DNA of 64,000 nucleotides, taken from the NCBI RefSeq assembly GCF_019399895.1, contig NC_091869.1, positions 7,688,001 to 7,752,000 of the forward strand, read 5' to 3'. Origin of the DNA: Cardiocondyla obscurior. Taxonomy: Eukaryota > Arthropoda > Insecta > Hymenoptera > Formicidae. Positions within the stretch are counted from its first letter, which is position 1, and every line of letters starts with the position of its first letter. Of this stretch, positions 12,056-24,512 are shown in pieces. The notes under the pieces are model-generated. The model searched no databases, had not been told where the DNA came from, and saw only the letters and a list, made by a program, of their open reading frames with translations. The position numbers were made by a program, and so were the translations under genes.

Positions 12056-12389
12056 AAAATATTGTTCGTAATTTATGCATCAAGTGCACTATTGCGACGT
12101 CGATACTAAACGGCTATGAATATTATTTTTGCAAGGAACTAACCTACTGAAACCGTTCTATTTGCAAATGCAACCTGCATCGCACTAATATTTGTACCCA
12201 CTGCGTTCGCTTGGAATAATCTTCATCAAATTTCTTGTCAATGTCGTTATTATTTATATTAACTTATTTATTGGTGGTGCACGGTTAATCAATTTAACAA
12301 TAATACTTTATATTCGCAATTATTAAAATATATTTTTCACCGTGATAAAATAAATTTAAATAATACCATTGTCTTTCTTTTTTGTACAG

Positions 12390-12638
12390 ATCATCAATAG
12401 ATTTACACCAGGAAAGATATTCAGCGGGACGTAAAATATATCTAATATATTTTAAGTCTAACGTCTAGCTCGTCATCGTTTTGAAAAATCGTCGGGGCCA
12501 AAATGAACAGCTATAAGATCGCGTTGAGGGAGACAACGGTACACATGATGGAGCTTTTAAACGTTGCTACGGGAAAAAAAATCAAGCGAGTTTTCAGACG
12601 CAGCGAATCACAATCGCGAGCAATTAGCGGAACAAATG
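12390..12638 (+). other. Exon 2 of zinc-finger gene (start exon)
   Basis: The acceptor tract TTCTTTTTTGTACAG ends at 12389 and the donor GTAACT begins at 12639. The first 113 bases are 5' UTR. The ATG is at 12503-12505 in the context GCCAAAATGA, and an in-frame TGA at 12482-12484 excludes a longer start. It encodes 45 residues (M-N-S-Y-K-I-A-L-R-E...) plus one base. That single base matches the two-base overhang of the next exon. Confidence 0.8.
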
Positions 12639-15600
12639 GTAACTCATCTGTCGACATATAATCGATAGAAATTGGGGAAATTAATGGTACTGCTTGATGT
12701 AACTTAAGAAAAGCATGAGATTACGCACATTTTTATATGCAAAAGGAATTAAATTAAATGAAAAGATTTTTCAAGCCTTCTCGATTTAATTTAAATTCAT
12801 TGTTAATTTCAAAATTGCACCTTTTTTTAATATTAAATTATTGAATAGTCACATTAATAAATATGCGTAGTCCTGGTATTTAGTACTCATTAGTTACCAA
12901 TTCGTAAGTATTTTGCAAGTATTCGTAAGTATTAATTATTTTTAATACATGATTTTTGTCCCTCTAAGTGGTTGGTATCCTGTGTTGCTTTTAAAAAAAT
13001 TTTTTTTTATACATATCCTCACACATTCGCGCTCATAAACTTACATGCGGTATATTAACGATCGGTTTCAGTCAAGTTATCAAGTTACATTGAATTTCTT
13101 TTCTTTCAGCTCGTCTACTGCCTCGTCCACGCCTATAAAATGTCAATTAAATTTAAAGAATCGCACGAATTCGGCTCGATAATTGTCGGGACGTACAAAC
13201 AATATAAGCCCCGTGATTTCTCGCCAGGTTTCTCTTTATCTCGCCGATAGCATCGTTTTGTTACGGCGCAACAAAAATATATTTTTAAACGCGGTAATTT
13301 GGTCGACCGAAGTCGTACTCGGCCGGCTAATGTGCCACTAACCCAGTTAGCCGGAGCAAGTCTTTCTTCTCGGAGGAGAGGGATCTGCGTCTACCTGGCA
13401 CGTACACACGCGCACGTACGCCCGCTCGCGCGCGGAATATGTAGGTGCGGGGATACGTGAAGCGCGTTAGAGCTTCACCGACTCGCGCGATGCACCCGCG
13501 TGCGTGTGCGTGTGCGTGCACGTGAGAGAGTACGGGTGCAATCGTTGGATCGTATCGGCTAGACCTACCTATCTATTCACCGTACCGAGCGTCCACCACG
13601 AGCACGTTGGCTACACGGCATGTCTCACGGATTTGCTCCTATTCATTTTCCTCTGGATTCATTTCTTTCTCTCTCTTTCTCATTCTTTTTCTCATTCTCT
13701 GTCTCATTCTCTCTCTCTCTTTTTCTCTTCTTCTTCTTCCGCATGAATCCGTCTCGATAATAAATTAGAATTCCCATGCGACAATCTCTTGCTTTTCTTT
13801 TAATCAAGCTCATTTATTATGTTTTTTATTTTGCACGCCGTAAATAATTTTATATTGGAAATTTATTTTTATCCTCTCGGTCTTTTCTATCGATTTTAAT
13901 TATTAATTTAATTTTTTTTTTAAGTAGAAGCGATAATGATAATTAGTAATAGCGACAATGATTTGTAGCTTGAACTGGTATACGTTTATAAATATCTATA
14001 ATTTGTGTGTAATTTTTAAATCTTGTCATCTCTTCCCCTTTATCTTTTATCGTTAAAGTAAGGCGGATATTAAATCTAAGAAATTGTATCAAAGCTTACA
14101 TAGAAATATATGTTACAAATGAAGGTGCAGCAAATATTGTTTTATTCATAATAAATAAAGAATTGATTAATTAATTTATCCAGACCTACCTTCCGCCTCT
14201 GTCAATTGATGTCTCGTCTGTGTTCCAGGGTGCCACAGCTCCGCTAGTGGTTGCAGCTCCGACAGCGCAAGGGACTCCCGTTCAACGTTACCTCCTAGCC
14301 CGGAATTTTACGAGCAGCAGCCGGCGTCGAGGTATAGTGGCTGCGATCGGGTCTACGAGGCCTCGTACCAGATTGCCGGTCACCAGCCACTCGGCTACGA
14401 CGGTAACTTTCAGGGCTATCAAAATTCGCTGTACAGTACCAAGTGCCCGCCGAATGACGGCGAGGCGAGCGCGCGCGGCGTCCTGAATCCGTCCTGCTGC
14501 TACAAGCTCCCATCGTCGCCGGAATCTCTCGGAAGTTCTCCAACGAATTCCGTCGTGTCGGCGCCTTCGTTGTCGCCTTACGGCGCGCCGAACCCCTGCG
14601 CGTATCCGGGGAATCGCGGCGTTTTCAGGTCCGAGCCGGCCCCGGCGACGTTCACCACGTCGCCCACTTCGACGAACGCGCGCAGCATCGTCGCCAACGA
14701 CGCGACGTCGGCCACCGCGAGTTTGCTGTACAGAGAGGAACTGCCGTCCCCGAGCTACGGGACCAGGACGGAGTTTCACGGCGTGTGTCCGGGCGAACAG
14801 CAGCAATTCTCCAGTGGACCGCCGCCGTCGTCCCGCTTCGGCCAACCGAGTTATCCGCCTTACGGCACGACGTCAAACGCGTTGAAAATTCTGTCAAGCG
14901 CCAACCTCGCCGCCGGCGGCGACGGCACTTGCGTGGACCGCGGCGGCTTCCTGAAGGAGTACTCGCTGAGAGCGATTTCGGTGAAGGAGGAGCAGCACAA
15001 GCTTCAACAGGCGCCGGGCAATTCTTCCGTGGTGCCGGGTTACAGGCACGGTAACGTAGGCCTGTTCGCGCCGTTGGAATTAAAGGAGGAACCCGCGGTC
15101 GACGCGAACGTGGCTGGTACCGTCGCTCCGTCCGATCGCGGCGGCTTCAAGCAGCAATCCTTTTGCGCGAGCAGGAGCACCGGCGACGCGTCGCTGGTGG
15201 TGAAAAGCGAGGTCTTGCCGCATTATTTGAACACCATTTCGCCAACATCAGATATCGTCACGGAGATGAAATACGAGACGCAGTCGGGCCCTCCGGCGGC
15301 CCCGCCGCACTTGACCTCATCCGGCGTCGAACCGCCTCACAGTAGCCAAGGGACCGGGATCGTCGTGGGCAGCTCGCCAGGTGAGATCGACAGTTTACTG
15401 CTGCCCTGGACCAACGGGCCGGAATACATGGAAGGAGGAGTGACGGACGCGAAGCAGACGGCGGTCGCCTTCCAGGATAACTGGGACTCGCTCCTGGGCA
15501 CGACGGTCTCCGAGCAGTCGTTACCGGACGTCAAGTTACTGCCGCTTCCGCCGTTCACTAATTACACGGGGCATCTTCAAATCAATGGCATCCCCGGACA

Positions 15601-16615
15601 TCACTACCACACGATAGCCTCGTCCGGTCAAAGATCGTCGATCGAGGTGGGATCGGCGTCGCCTACACCCTCTTCCAACCAGGAGTTTTTCGAGTCTCCC
15701 GTGGTGTCTTCTAGCACGCCGTGTCCGCAAGCGAGTCAAAAGCAGCAGCAGCAGGCCCAGCAGCCGCAGCAAAATCACCAACCTCCGCAGCATCACCATC
15801 CTCATAACCAGCAACAGCAGCAGTTGCCGCAATCGACGCAGCAAATAATCTACGAGGACATGGAGGACATTGCGCAGATTATCGGGTCCGCTATCGCGGA
15901 CACAACTGTTCCGGGGAACGGGAACGGCCCCAATTCCGAGCAGGACACCGACACCTCGAGGGATTGGATAGATATCGCCGATTGGATCACGGACTGCTCG
16001 CCCAAGACCCAAGAGACCACCTCGCCTAGCACTTTTGTATCGCATCAGATCTACGTGACTACGACCCCGTCGACGCAAACTCAGCAGCACGCTAGCTCTG
16101 CGTTACAGAATCTGCTTACGCAGAAACTCGATTACGCACCGCTGTTGCAGGCTAGGCTGCAAGCCGGTAACGCGAACCTCCAGAACACGTCGTGCGGCGA
16201 GACGCCGTCGTCGACGAGCCCGTATCCGCCGCTAAGCCCGAACAATCGAGTCTCCACATCCTGCAGTCCCGACGACATTTTGCATTCGTCCTTTGCCGCA
16301 CCCTCCCATCCCCGAAAGAGGTCACGGTCCTCGCCGGGCTCCGGGTCGGCGCCCTCGAAAAAGGGCGGCCCGGCCGCCGGCGCCGCGGCGTTGCCCTATG
16401 GCACGGAGTCGAGCCTGATGAGCGGCAAGGACAAGCCAATACATCGGTGTCATATTTGTCAAAGAGGTTTCCTAAATAAGAGCAATATTAAGGTACACCT
16501 GCGTACGCACACGGGAGAGAAGCCTTTCCGGTGCGACGTGTGTAGTAAGGCTTTCAGGCAGAAGGCGCATCTCATTAAGCACCAGCAGATTCATAAAAGA
16601 ATCGGCAGGGATTAG
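12503..16615 (+). CDS. C2H2 zinc-finger transcription-factor-like protein, 840 aa (two coding exons)
   Basis: The coding sequence joins 12503-12638 and 14229-16615, stop TAG at 16613. A nuclear DNA-binding role is inferred from two C-terminal C2H2 zinc fingers. Finger 1 has Cys786, Cys789, His802, His806; then the classic TGEKPFR linker; finger 2 has Cys814, Cys817, His830, His834. The protein ends six residues later. Upstream is a long Ser/Pro/Gly-rich, probably disordered region. It holds a Gln/His-rich tract (about 551-583), two acidic-hydrophobic motifs (E-D-M-E-D-I-A-Q-I-I-G at 588-598 and D-W-I-D-I-A-D-W-I at 624-632) that could be activation segments, and a basic P-R-K-R-S-R patch (740-745) suited to nuclear import. 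The N-terminal 45 residues come from a separate exon and are basic. Strong G/C third positions support coding throughout. An apparent start at 14555 is GTG inside the open frame, not a true start. I do not recognise the orthologue. Confidence 0.88.
12639..14228 (+). other. Intron 2 of zinc-finger gene
   Basis: This 1.59 kb intron runs from GTAACT to the acceptor GTCTGTGTTCCAG. It splits a codon after its first base (G|GG, Gly46). It is AT-rich at both ends, with a GC-rich patch around 13320-13620 and a CT microsatellite at 13662-13740. No coding sequence is seen inside it. Confidence 0.75.
13662..13740. repeat. CT-rich microsatellite
   Basis: About 80 bases of CT, TTTCT and CATTCT units followed by a TTC repeat. 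Low-complexity pyrimidine DNA inside intron 2. Confidence 0.85.
14229..16615 (+). other. Exon 3 of zinc-finger gene (main coding exon)
   Basis: The exon opens after AG at 14227-14228 and begins with two bases that complete the codon from exon 2. It reads G-C-H-S-S-A-S-G-C-S-S-D-S and stays open for 795 codons to the TAG. The first 325 bases precede any possible internal start, so the frame must be entered by splicing. It contains the Gln/His tract, the acidic motifs and both zinc fingers. Confidence 0.9.
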
Positions 16616-17300
16616 GCCGCTCTTTCCGACCGAGCTGACGCGTTTGTTAAGATAGAAAATAACGTAAGATTTTTTTTTTTAATATCTCTTTGACGGTTCC
16701 ATCGGTGCATTGACTTGCAATTGACGCGACTCCGCTCCTATGCCGACTCTGCATCCCGAAATCTTTCGAGTGTTCGCTCGTATGTGTACATAAAAATAAT
16801 TATATATATAAATATATAAAATATATATTAAAAATTTATAAATATATTTATATATAAAATTTATTTGCGAAGTTGAATATATTTATATATACAATTTTTC
16901 GTATGTGTACATACATGTAAATACTTATTTAACCCGGTAGACGGGTAAGGAACCCAGACAACTTAAAAAATTCAATACCTTCTCCGAAAACACTTCTCTA
17001 CTATGTGATAATTTTTTATATCGAGAGCTATCGAGATAGAGATATATACGGGCTTCGTCGTCGACGACGGCTAGTTTTTATCTAAAGGTAACTTTAATTC
17101 ATTAATTGTACTTTGATTACTGTGTTATCATGCCGGCTGTACTGGTGCGTTCGCCACGCGTGAAGAACAGTGGTCTCCTGGGTCTTGAACGAGTGGTACG
17201 TGGTTCAACGGGCAGTACCAATTCAGTTCATCGCGGCGCCTGTGCCCTGCGAGGGAGTATTTCCGAAAAAAAAAATAAAAATAACAAAAATCTGTTACGT
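16616..17300 (+). other. 3' UTR of zinc-finger gene (approximate end)
   Basis: AT-rich sequence after the stop, with TATATA-rich stretches at 16790-16890. Three UGUANAUA Pumilio-type sites occur at 16785, 16906 and 16916. A possible polyadenylation hexamer AATAAA lies at 17274-17279 inside an A-rich run. Later AATAAA hexamers at 18377 and 18585 are alternatives, so the 3' end is uncertain. Confidence 0.4.
16785..16923 (+). promoter_or_regulatory. Three Pumilio-response elements in the 3' UTR
   Basis: TGTACATA at 16785-16792, TGTACATA at 16906-16913 and TGTAAATA at 16916-16923 all fit the PUF-protein site UGUANAUA exactly. The last two are two bases apart. Pumilio family proteins repress or destabilise bound mRNAs. 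The match is seen; regulation of this mRNA by Pumilio is inferred. Confidence 0.5.
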
Positions 17301-20300
17301 CAAGTTCGGCGCGAGAAAAGAAAGTGCTATTATTTGAGAGAAACGTTCTCCATGCCGCTTCGGACAGAATCTCGCACCCGGTCTCTTAATCACCTCGAAT
17401 ATTCACGTAGAAGTATCACGCGGGACTGAAAATCTTTCTCTCGCTTCCTTCCACCCCGCGATGCTCGGCTGCCCCAGGCAGCGACATTTTTCAACCTGAC
17501 TCAACGTTCGCGGACGCAATTAGGGTCGAAGGAAGCGAAGGAGACGAATTAATTCCACGCTAAGACGCGGTCGGGCGTGCTGTTCGCGCTCAAGATGTAC
17601 CTAAACTCCGAACGTAGCGCTTAAGGACTAGCTTTTAGTTGCCTCTTATTTATATCGCTTTTATTTTACGCTATTCCGACACCTCGTTCTTCATTTTATT
17701 TATCCTCTCTTCCTCTCATTCTTTCGCGACACTCTACTTCGCGTACCTTGTAAGATAGCCGTCTTTATTTAAGCTTCCCTGTCCCCCTTTTTACCGGCCC
17801 TTTTAGCTTACGACCTCACGTTATCGTGTGTAAAATATTGACAAAGGTACTTAAGTTGCACCACCCTCCGCGACGAACAGATCTATGTACGGGTCTCGCT
17901 CCTTTCTCCTCCTGTAACGCTAGATCGAAAGGGCGTGCGTCGAGAGTCGCGAGTTTTCGACGGATCGACAGCTAATGACTTTTTTTTTTTCTCCCCCGCA
18001 ATTAATATATTTCGCGCAGGAGAACGCGAGGATGTCCGCGGAGCCCGATGTTAGTCGCCGGGCGCGCGGGCCCTCGCTTCATCTGTCGCGGCCCGCTCGA
18101 TCCTCGAATCCTCGCTGCAACCGCCGCTTCCGTCGCGGCGGCCGCCGATCACGTAATTTGTATAAAGTCGTATGCATTGTACAGTGCATTATTTATGAGA
18201 AACTTGATGTTCAATTAAATGATTGTTACCGCAATACGGACTTAGTCATTTGTATCTCGTGCCGACATTTCAATCCCGCTCTTTATACCATTTTCGCGCC
18301 TTCCGTTTTCCAGACGTTCTCCAGCACTCGATTTCGGTGGCGGCGCTTTATCAGAAATCACGTTCGCGGTCCTGCGAATAAACGTAAGCGGTCACCAGCG
18401 GACAGAGATCCCGGTTGCGAAGACACCTCGGGAGAGAGAGGAAGGCCGAAGATAAGCGCATAACGCGCATTTCTGAGACTCGAGAAACCGTGGCGTTGCG
18501 ACGGCGCGAGTAATTTTTACACGAGAGCCGCACGCGGAACTCGGACAATTGATTTTTTTCCATTCACCGTTAGGTTTCGGGAGAAATAAAGGCGAAGGAG
18601 GTATGAAGATCCGGGAGCGGATCGCGCGCATGCGATGCGGTTTTTCGTGGGATACCCGAGTCCCACGTTTCCTTCCGTGGAATTTTGCGACCTACGCCTT
18701 CGGTGTTCGCGTCGTGATTAAGTTCGGCCGGCTCTTATCACCGTCGCGGGATATCGCTCGGCGATAAGCGCAGAGTCGCGGGGTCTGATCTCGGATAGTC
18801 GTCGCAGCTCGTCGGCTTCCGGACCTCGGGCGAAATTGCCGGCGAGGTTCTCTGACAAAGGATGCCGGTTGAAAAGGATATCTGGGACACTTTTGCGCGG
18901 TGGTTTACGTACCGATGCTTGCGCCCTGTGTATATATGAACCGCGAATTATTGTTGAATGTAATGATATAACGGGTTTACGGTCCCGAAGGTTATGCGGT
19001 TCGTCGCGCGATCTTGCCTCCTCACCGTGGAATAAGAAGAAGCATGAATTCAGTGCGGATAGGACGCCGAGGTGGCGAGGGGATAAAGGGGGAGGGGAAA
19101 GAAAGAGACGTGGACCTTTTATTTCTGCCCGGCAATGAAAGACTTGTGATCGTACACGCGAATCGTAAAGAAAGGTACGGCCACAATGCGTCTAACTGTA
19201 CCGTTGATTAATTCACGCAACAAACGTATAAGGCGTATATAAGGGTATCGATTCCCGGTGCATAGCTAACATTCACGCGTAATGTCGTAAAACAGTTTGC
19301 GCAACAAATACAGAACGGGAATGAGTCGAGCCGGACAATCGAGGAACTGCCGCGAAGAACCCGTAAACCAGCTAAAAAAAGATTTTTAAAAAAGTTAAAT
19401 AAAATAAATATAAATAAAAAATATTTAAAAAATATTAATACAAATGATGTGCCTCCGTAATGACCATTTCACAGATTATTTAGCGCTTACGGCCGGCTGG
19501 GAGAAAAGGCACGACATCAAAAACGAAGATGACGGACACGTAGATGACTCGAACGAGCGGAGGCTAAATCAAAAAGGAGGGGGGGGGGAAGAGAACTGGC
19601 CCCCGTGGTACCGCGGTTCCCATAACGCGCCCGGGCCGGACCAGTGACCCAAATTTTTGGGGCCGCCGCCGGCGCAGCTTCGTCCCCACAGCCTTCGATA
19701 TGCCGGTGCTTCCTCCCGTTCTCCATGTCGCCACGGGTGCGTAAAAGGCTTCGGAGATCGATTCGTTTCGAAGCGTGGACGGAATCAAATCGTGGCTCGA
19801 CCGGCGATAGAAAAAGAGGAAAGAACGGAAGAGAGAAGAGATTTAATTCGCGCCATATTGCATACGCTCATTTAGCGGCTTCTGTTAGTCGCGATGATTG
19901 TGTCATTTACGCGCGGAAGATGCTGCACCCCGCCGGACCCCGGCCATCTGCCAGCTTCGTAGCCCAGATATCTGAGACGCGTATGAAACCCGATACGCTG
20001 CTAAAGACAATTAACGAAATGCTTCTTCGGAATGTTTCTTGCGTATCGAATGATTTTTCTATCGCGCGTATAACTTCGTATTCGAAATACCTGTTTCACA
20101 GACACGATGGTCCGCAGATTCGTATGCAAACGTAGTCGAATAATAACGCGGGGCGCGGCAGGCATCTCTCGATGCGGGTCGCGTGTGCGACGAGATAATT
20201 AAGTACTGTGTTACACAGTCGTTCTCTGTAACAACGCCGCGGTACTAGGTAAGTCAGGACGAGATTTCCGCCGCGTTTCTTTGACGAAAATCTCGCGCCC

Positions 20301-22705
20301 GTTAAGCTCGTGATACTTTTCTCGCGACTTTTTCGGATGCAAAAGAGCGCGGCCGAATCGGTTCCGTCTATCACCGGGTGGATGTAATTTTTATTACATC
20401 GGCGACGACACCGCTGGCAAGGGGGAGACGCAACCGGATGCAGCACGGAGGACCCGGCATCAATTACGCCCGTCAAAGGAGACAATGGACGATTCTCTCT
20501 TAGCGTGCACGGCGCCGGTAGGCAGCGTGTAGTTTTTACTGTGGAACCTCCTTAAAGAAAGTCTTTCACCGTGTACACGAAGGAGGAGCGCCGGAGTGTC
20601 GTTGTCGGCCGCGAGGGACGGAGAGGAGAACGAAGCGGTGGAGAACGACCGGAGGGAGAAGGGCAAAGAGGTACGAACGAAGGGGGAGGACCATGTTATA
20701 CTACTTTGGTATACTTCGTCGTCGGTACCAGGCAGCGATGTTCCACTTACACGGCACACTTTGCGAGCCGCCTCGCTTCAGGATCCTGAAGAGTGGGTCT
20801 GTCTATCCTACGGTGCCGATCGCGCGTCGTTAGGCAGCCTCGCGTACACGAAATACCCGGCACGAAATTTCTGCGAGACCCGCCGCAGACGTTAACGAAC
20901 GTGTTTCTTTCTTGCCCTTTTTGTTACCCTTTTTGTTTCTCTTTCTTTCTCTCCGTAGCTCGCGATGGAACCGGAGAAATATTGAGAATGATTTTTGCCG
21001 AGCTTGGCCGTCGAAACAAAGAGCAGAGTGGCTTTTTCGGCGCAAGATATTTTTTTTTTTTTATACGAAAGAAGCTTAATCCGTAAAATTTAGGGAAGTC
21101 TGTATTATTTTTTTAATAAAATAAAGCCGTATTTTATAATTGTTTGTTCTCGCAAACAAAGTGGAAGTCGACGCAAGGTATTTCTCTCATTTTGAATACG
21201 ATTACGTTATCAGTTTAAATACTTGAAATAAATAAGTGCTATCGTTTGATGTAGGACACGCGATCTCAATATAACGAGAGAGTAGGAGTGCAATTAAAAG
21301 TGCATGTTGAACGGAGACATTAAAATTAAACCAGTAGAGTTATATTTTTTTTTTTTTTCTTATAAAATATCATGTTTCAATGTTTCAATCGATAAAATTT
21401 CGAGTGACAAAGTAAAGAAATGTGTCCTCTACTTTCTCGATATGCTGAGAATCGCGCGCTAATCCGACGTGCCATTTTATTCGTGTTACACGTGCGCATC
21501 TCGACGCGATTACGAGCGAACTAGGACAAGATGAAAACCGACATACTTGCGATTATGCGCGCGAATTTGGCTGCACCCGTTGCATGAGGGGAGGGTCTCC
21601 CTCGCTCGCTGGAGGATTCCTCGACGTTTCGTTCACCCGCGTCTTTTACCGCTGACAAAAATACCGCGTCACGCTCGCGACGGAGATTTTCGGATTCCCG
21701 TTGAGAAATCGAAATGACGTCGAGTCGCGCGCCTCAAGTTCGACACGCTTTCGAGAGTTTGAGGAAAGTCTTGCGACACAAGGCGGCGTATCTACGTGCA
21801 CATGAAAATCGCAAGGTCGGAGCTGCGAGGCAATGCCGACCTGTGAAACGATATCGGTTCGCCGAACCTAAATGACCAACGAGTTCGCGCGATTATAATA
21901 TAATAAAAATATATAATATAATAGTTTGTATAGTATTTTAATAAATCGCGATCGCATTCGTGGAATCGCACATTCGGCTTAAACAATATTCAATCCGTGC
22001 TCTAAAAGCTGCTTAAACTCCCCGCGGGGAAACTGTGACGTTGATTCTGTCGGATGTAAATTATGCCAGCCGTGGACCGATCGGAGACGCGCGCGAAACA
22101 GATCTGCGGCCGACCGAGCGGAACCGGAACGCTCTTAACCCGCGATTATCTTGTCAATTTTCTCGGCGATGAGTTTCCAGTCATAAATGACAAAGATAAT
22201 CTCCGCGCCGCGTAATCGTACGTGTTATGTACGCGCCGCGCGAGCAGCAAACGCATGCACGCATTACGCTCAGGATACGTCTTATTTCTTCTCAGCTTCT
22301 CGAAGGAAATAAAGATCGTCACGCGTCACAGGCTGGCCCAGTTTCCGCGTGGCTGACGATTATTTTGGCGTGCTGTGCGCCCCGATAACGAACCGATAAC
22401 AATTGATAATAAAAATGCAACGCGTAGAAAGAAGCTGGAGAACAAAGCTGAATCGAGCGTCTCAAAGGTGCGTTTTCAATTTGAAGACCGCGAGATCTTC
22501 TTTTCCCCTTTCGCTCATCTCTCATTACCATCGAATGCGCGCCGCGCAAAAGGAGCAAAGGGGGCGAGGAGAGAATTTCGCAAATGGACGAATAATTAAA
22601 GGCGATTCGGATCATGTGAGTGGTACAGTTCACACAGGTACATCTCCTTCTCAATGGACGCGACTGGTGGGTACGGCAAGTGAGCAACGACGCTCTCGTC
22701 CTGAC

Positions 22706-22734
22706 ATCTCTCTCTCTCTTTCTCTTTCTCTCTC
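22706..22734. repeat. CT microsatellite
   Basis: CT repeat with occasional TTT interruptions. The Arg/Glu-rich frame on the opposite strand is a product of this repeat. Confidence 0.85.
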
Positions 22735-24459
22735 GCGTGGGCCCCCCGGGGTTCCACGGTTCTCCATTCCCGTGGTAAAGTTCCCATCGTCGTATCGCTC
22801 GCACTTCAGGCGTCCTCGCGAGATGCGCAACCTCTCGCCGCCGAGATCGTGTCAGAAAGATACGCACCACCGACGCAATCGTTTTACTTTATGCCGGCCC
22901 CGGAAACAAATGGACCACGAATTTATTTTCATTTATTATTAATTAACGGTTTGACAACATATATTTTTGAAAAATTGCCTCTGCTACTTTGATTCTGGCG
23001 ACTGGCGCGCGATAACGAACACGTGTTGTTAGAAACAGTTAAGAATTATTAGCCTGTCGACTAATAATAACCGCGAGTCATTAATCGCGCGTAATTCAAT
23101 CCGTGTTTATTGCATTGGACGGTTTTGCCGTCAACGGCGTGGAATTATTCCGAAATAAATGGATTTCTTGTTTTTTTTTTTTTTTTTTTTCTTTCTTTTG
23201 CCGACACATCTAATCGCGGGCCGAATTAAAATGAAAAGAGCGTGGAAGAAAGGAGAGAAGCCACGCGAGAGAGAAAGAGAAGTACAGTTAAGAATTCGTC
23301 GCACGTAAAACCGCGGTATATCTATCTGTCTTTTATCTGATGCTCCATTTAAATAGGAATGCTTAATTACCATTGTGCGCTATCTTCCAGTCACCATATG
23401 TAACGGGAAGCCGAGAAGCTCGTCTCGATATCGATATCGCGGACTCTTCAACTAAGCTAATCGCGAGCTTCGGAAAACGCGAGACCGACCGGAAATAAGT
23501 GTTTGCAAGAAGCGAATCCTTTAAGAGTACGATGAGGAATCGCGTTAACCAGATCTTTTTCATTAAAGAAACAAATGATGCCTCCACGCGACAGAGCCAA
23601 CGCATAACGATTTCGTGATTTATGAGAATTATAACGGCATGGAATGATTTATAGCGTGGCTCTGCGGAAATGAAACAAAGATTTGCCGCTGTTGGGAAAT
23701 GCGATCGAGAGAGTCGCGCCTTTGAAACATAAACGCCCGAGTGGCCACCATCTATTTCTATTTTTTTTTTCTTTCTTTCTTTTTTTGATCTCGTTCGTTC
23801 TTTCTGCTCCGCGAAGATTGAGAAGAGAATAACATCTTAGATCAGAGCGACAGAGTACCGCGCCGCTGATAATTAATAGAAAGCTGCTCAGCTCGCAGCT
23901 CGCTTCCGCTTAAAAATGGTAATCGATTTCGGACTGGCTACACGTGATTTTCGTGCGGCAGAAATTTTTGACAGGATCCCAGGAGATTTCACTGGCGCGC
24001 GGCCGACGTGACGCCAAGAGAAATCGAACTTGATCGTTAAGCGAGTCGCGAATCGCGAGCTCGGCCCATTAGCCGCGTTCAAACTTCCATCGGAAGACAC
24101 AGGCGGGAGGAAACTTATCGTTGATAACGATCGGCGCCTTACGATGGACCGTCGCGCGAAAATAGAAAAAATAAAAATAAGCGGAATGTAGAATCGTATA
24201 ATTATATAACGTCCGGATCCCGTTCGTCAAACGGCGATGGGCAGTGCGGCGAAATTCCGCGGCGGGAATCATCCGCGTGAAAACGAGGGGAGAAAGACGG
24301 AGGGAGGCTGTCCACAAATCTTCCTCCGTTTCCTTTTCATCCCGATCTACGCAAATCCTACGATCCACGCGGTAGAAAGCCTCTCGAACATCGACTAGCG
24401 CAAGTTGCGACTCTTTATGCCGCGTGCGTGCTACACACGTGGCCGCGCGCTGTCATGTA

Positions 24460-24512
24460 CATACATACATATATATGTATATATTATGTATATACATGTA
24501 CATGTATGTGTG
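24460..24512. repeat. (ATGT)n/(AT)n hairpin-forming microsatellite
   Basis: 24-base arms at 24460-24483 and 24489-24512 are inverted complements with a few mismatches and a 5-base loop. They are built from CATA and TATG units. This is best read as a microsatellite that can extrude a cruciform. Confidence 0.7.

Larger units (their letters stand above)
3320..12389 (+). other. Intron 1 of zinc-finger gene (inferred)
   Basis: About 9.1 kb runs from donor GTAAGT at 3320 to acceptor TTTTTTGTACAG ending at 12389. Most of it is AT-rich with A/T homopolymers (for example about 20 A near 4791-4809). GC-rich islands stand out at about 5290-5660, 6420-6660, 7000-7300, 9280-10370 and 10680-11260. None contains a recognisable protein. 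The islands could be enhancers, alternative first exons or old repeats. Confidence 0.45.

Noticed and set aside
14555..14557. Start codon of the zinc-finger protein at 14555
   Set aside because: The codon is GTG, and the same frame is open back to the splice acceptor at 14228. The real start is the ATG at 12503 in the previous exon.
14288..14845. 185-codon open frame on the - strand
   Set aside because: It lies antisense to the zinc-finger coding exon. The + strand frame is continuous through it, with splice and zinc-finger evidence; the antisense frame is Arg-rich and is a shadow of G/C-biased codons.
15536..16090. 184-codon open frame on the - strand
   Set aside because: Antisense shadow of the Gln/His-rich part of the zinc-finger protein; its Leu/Arg-rich composition simply mirrors CAG and CAC codons.
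16785..16900. TATA-box promoter in the TATATA-rich stretch
   Set aside because: It lies in the 3' UTR of the zinc-finger gene within an AT repeat and has no initiator at the right distance.
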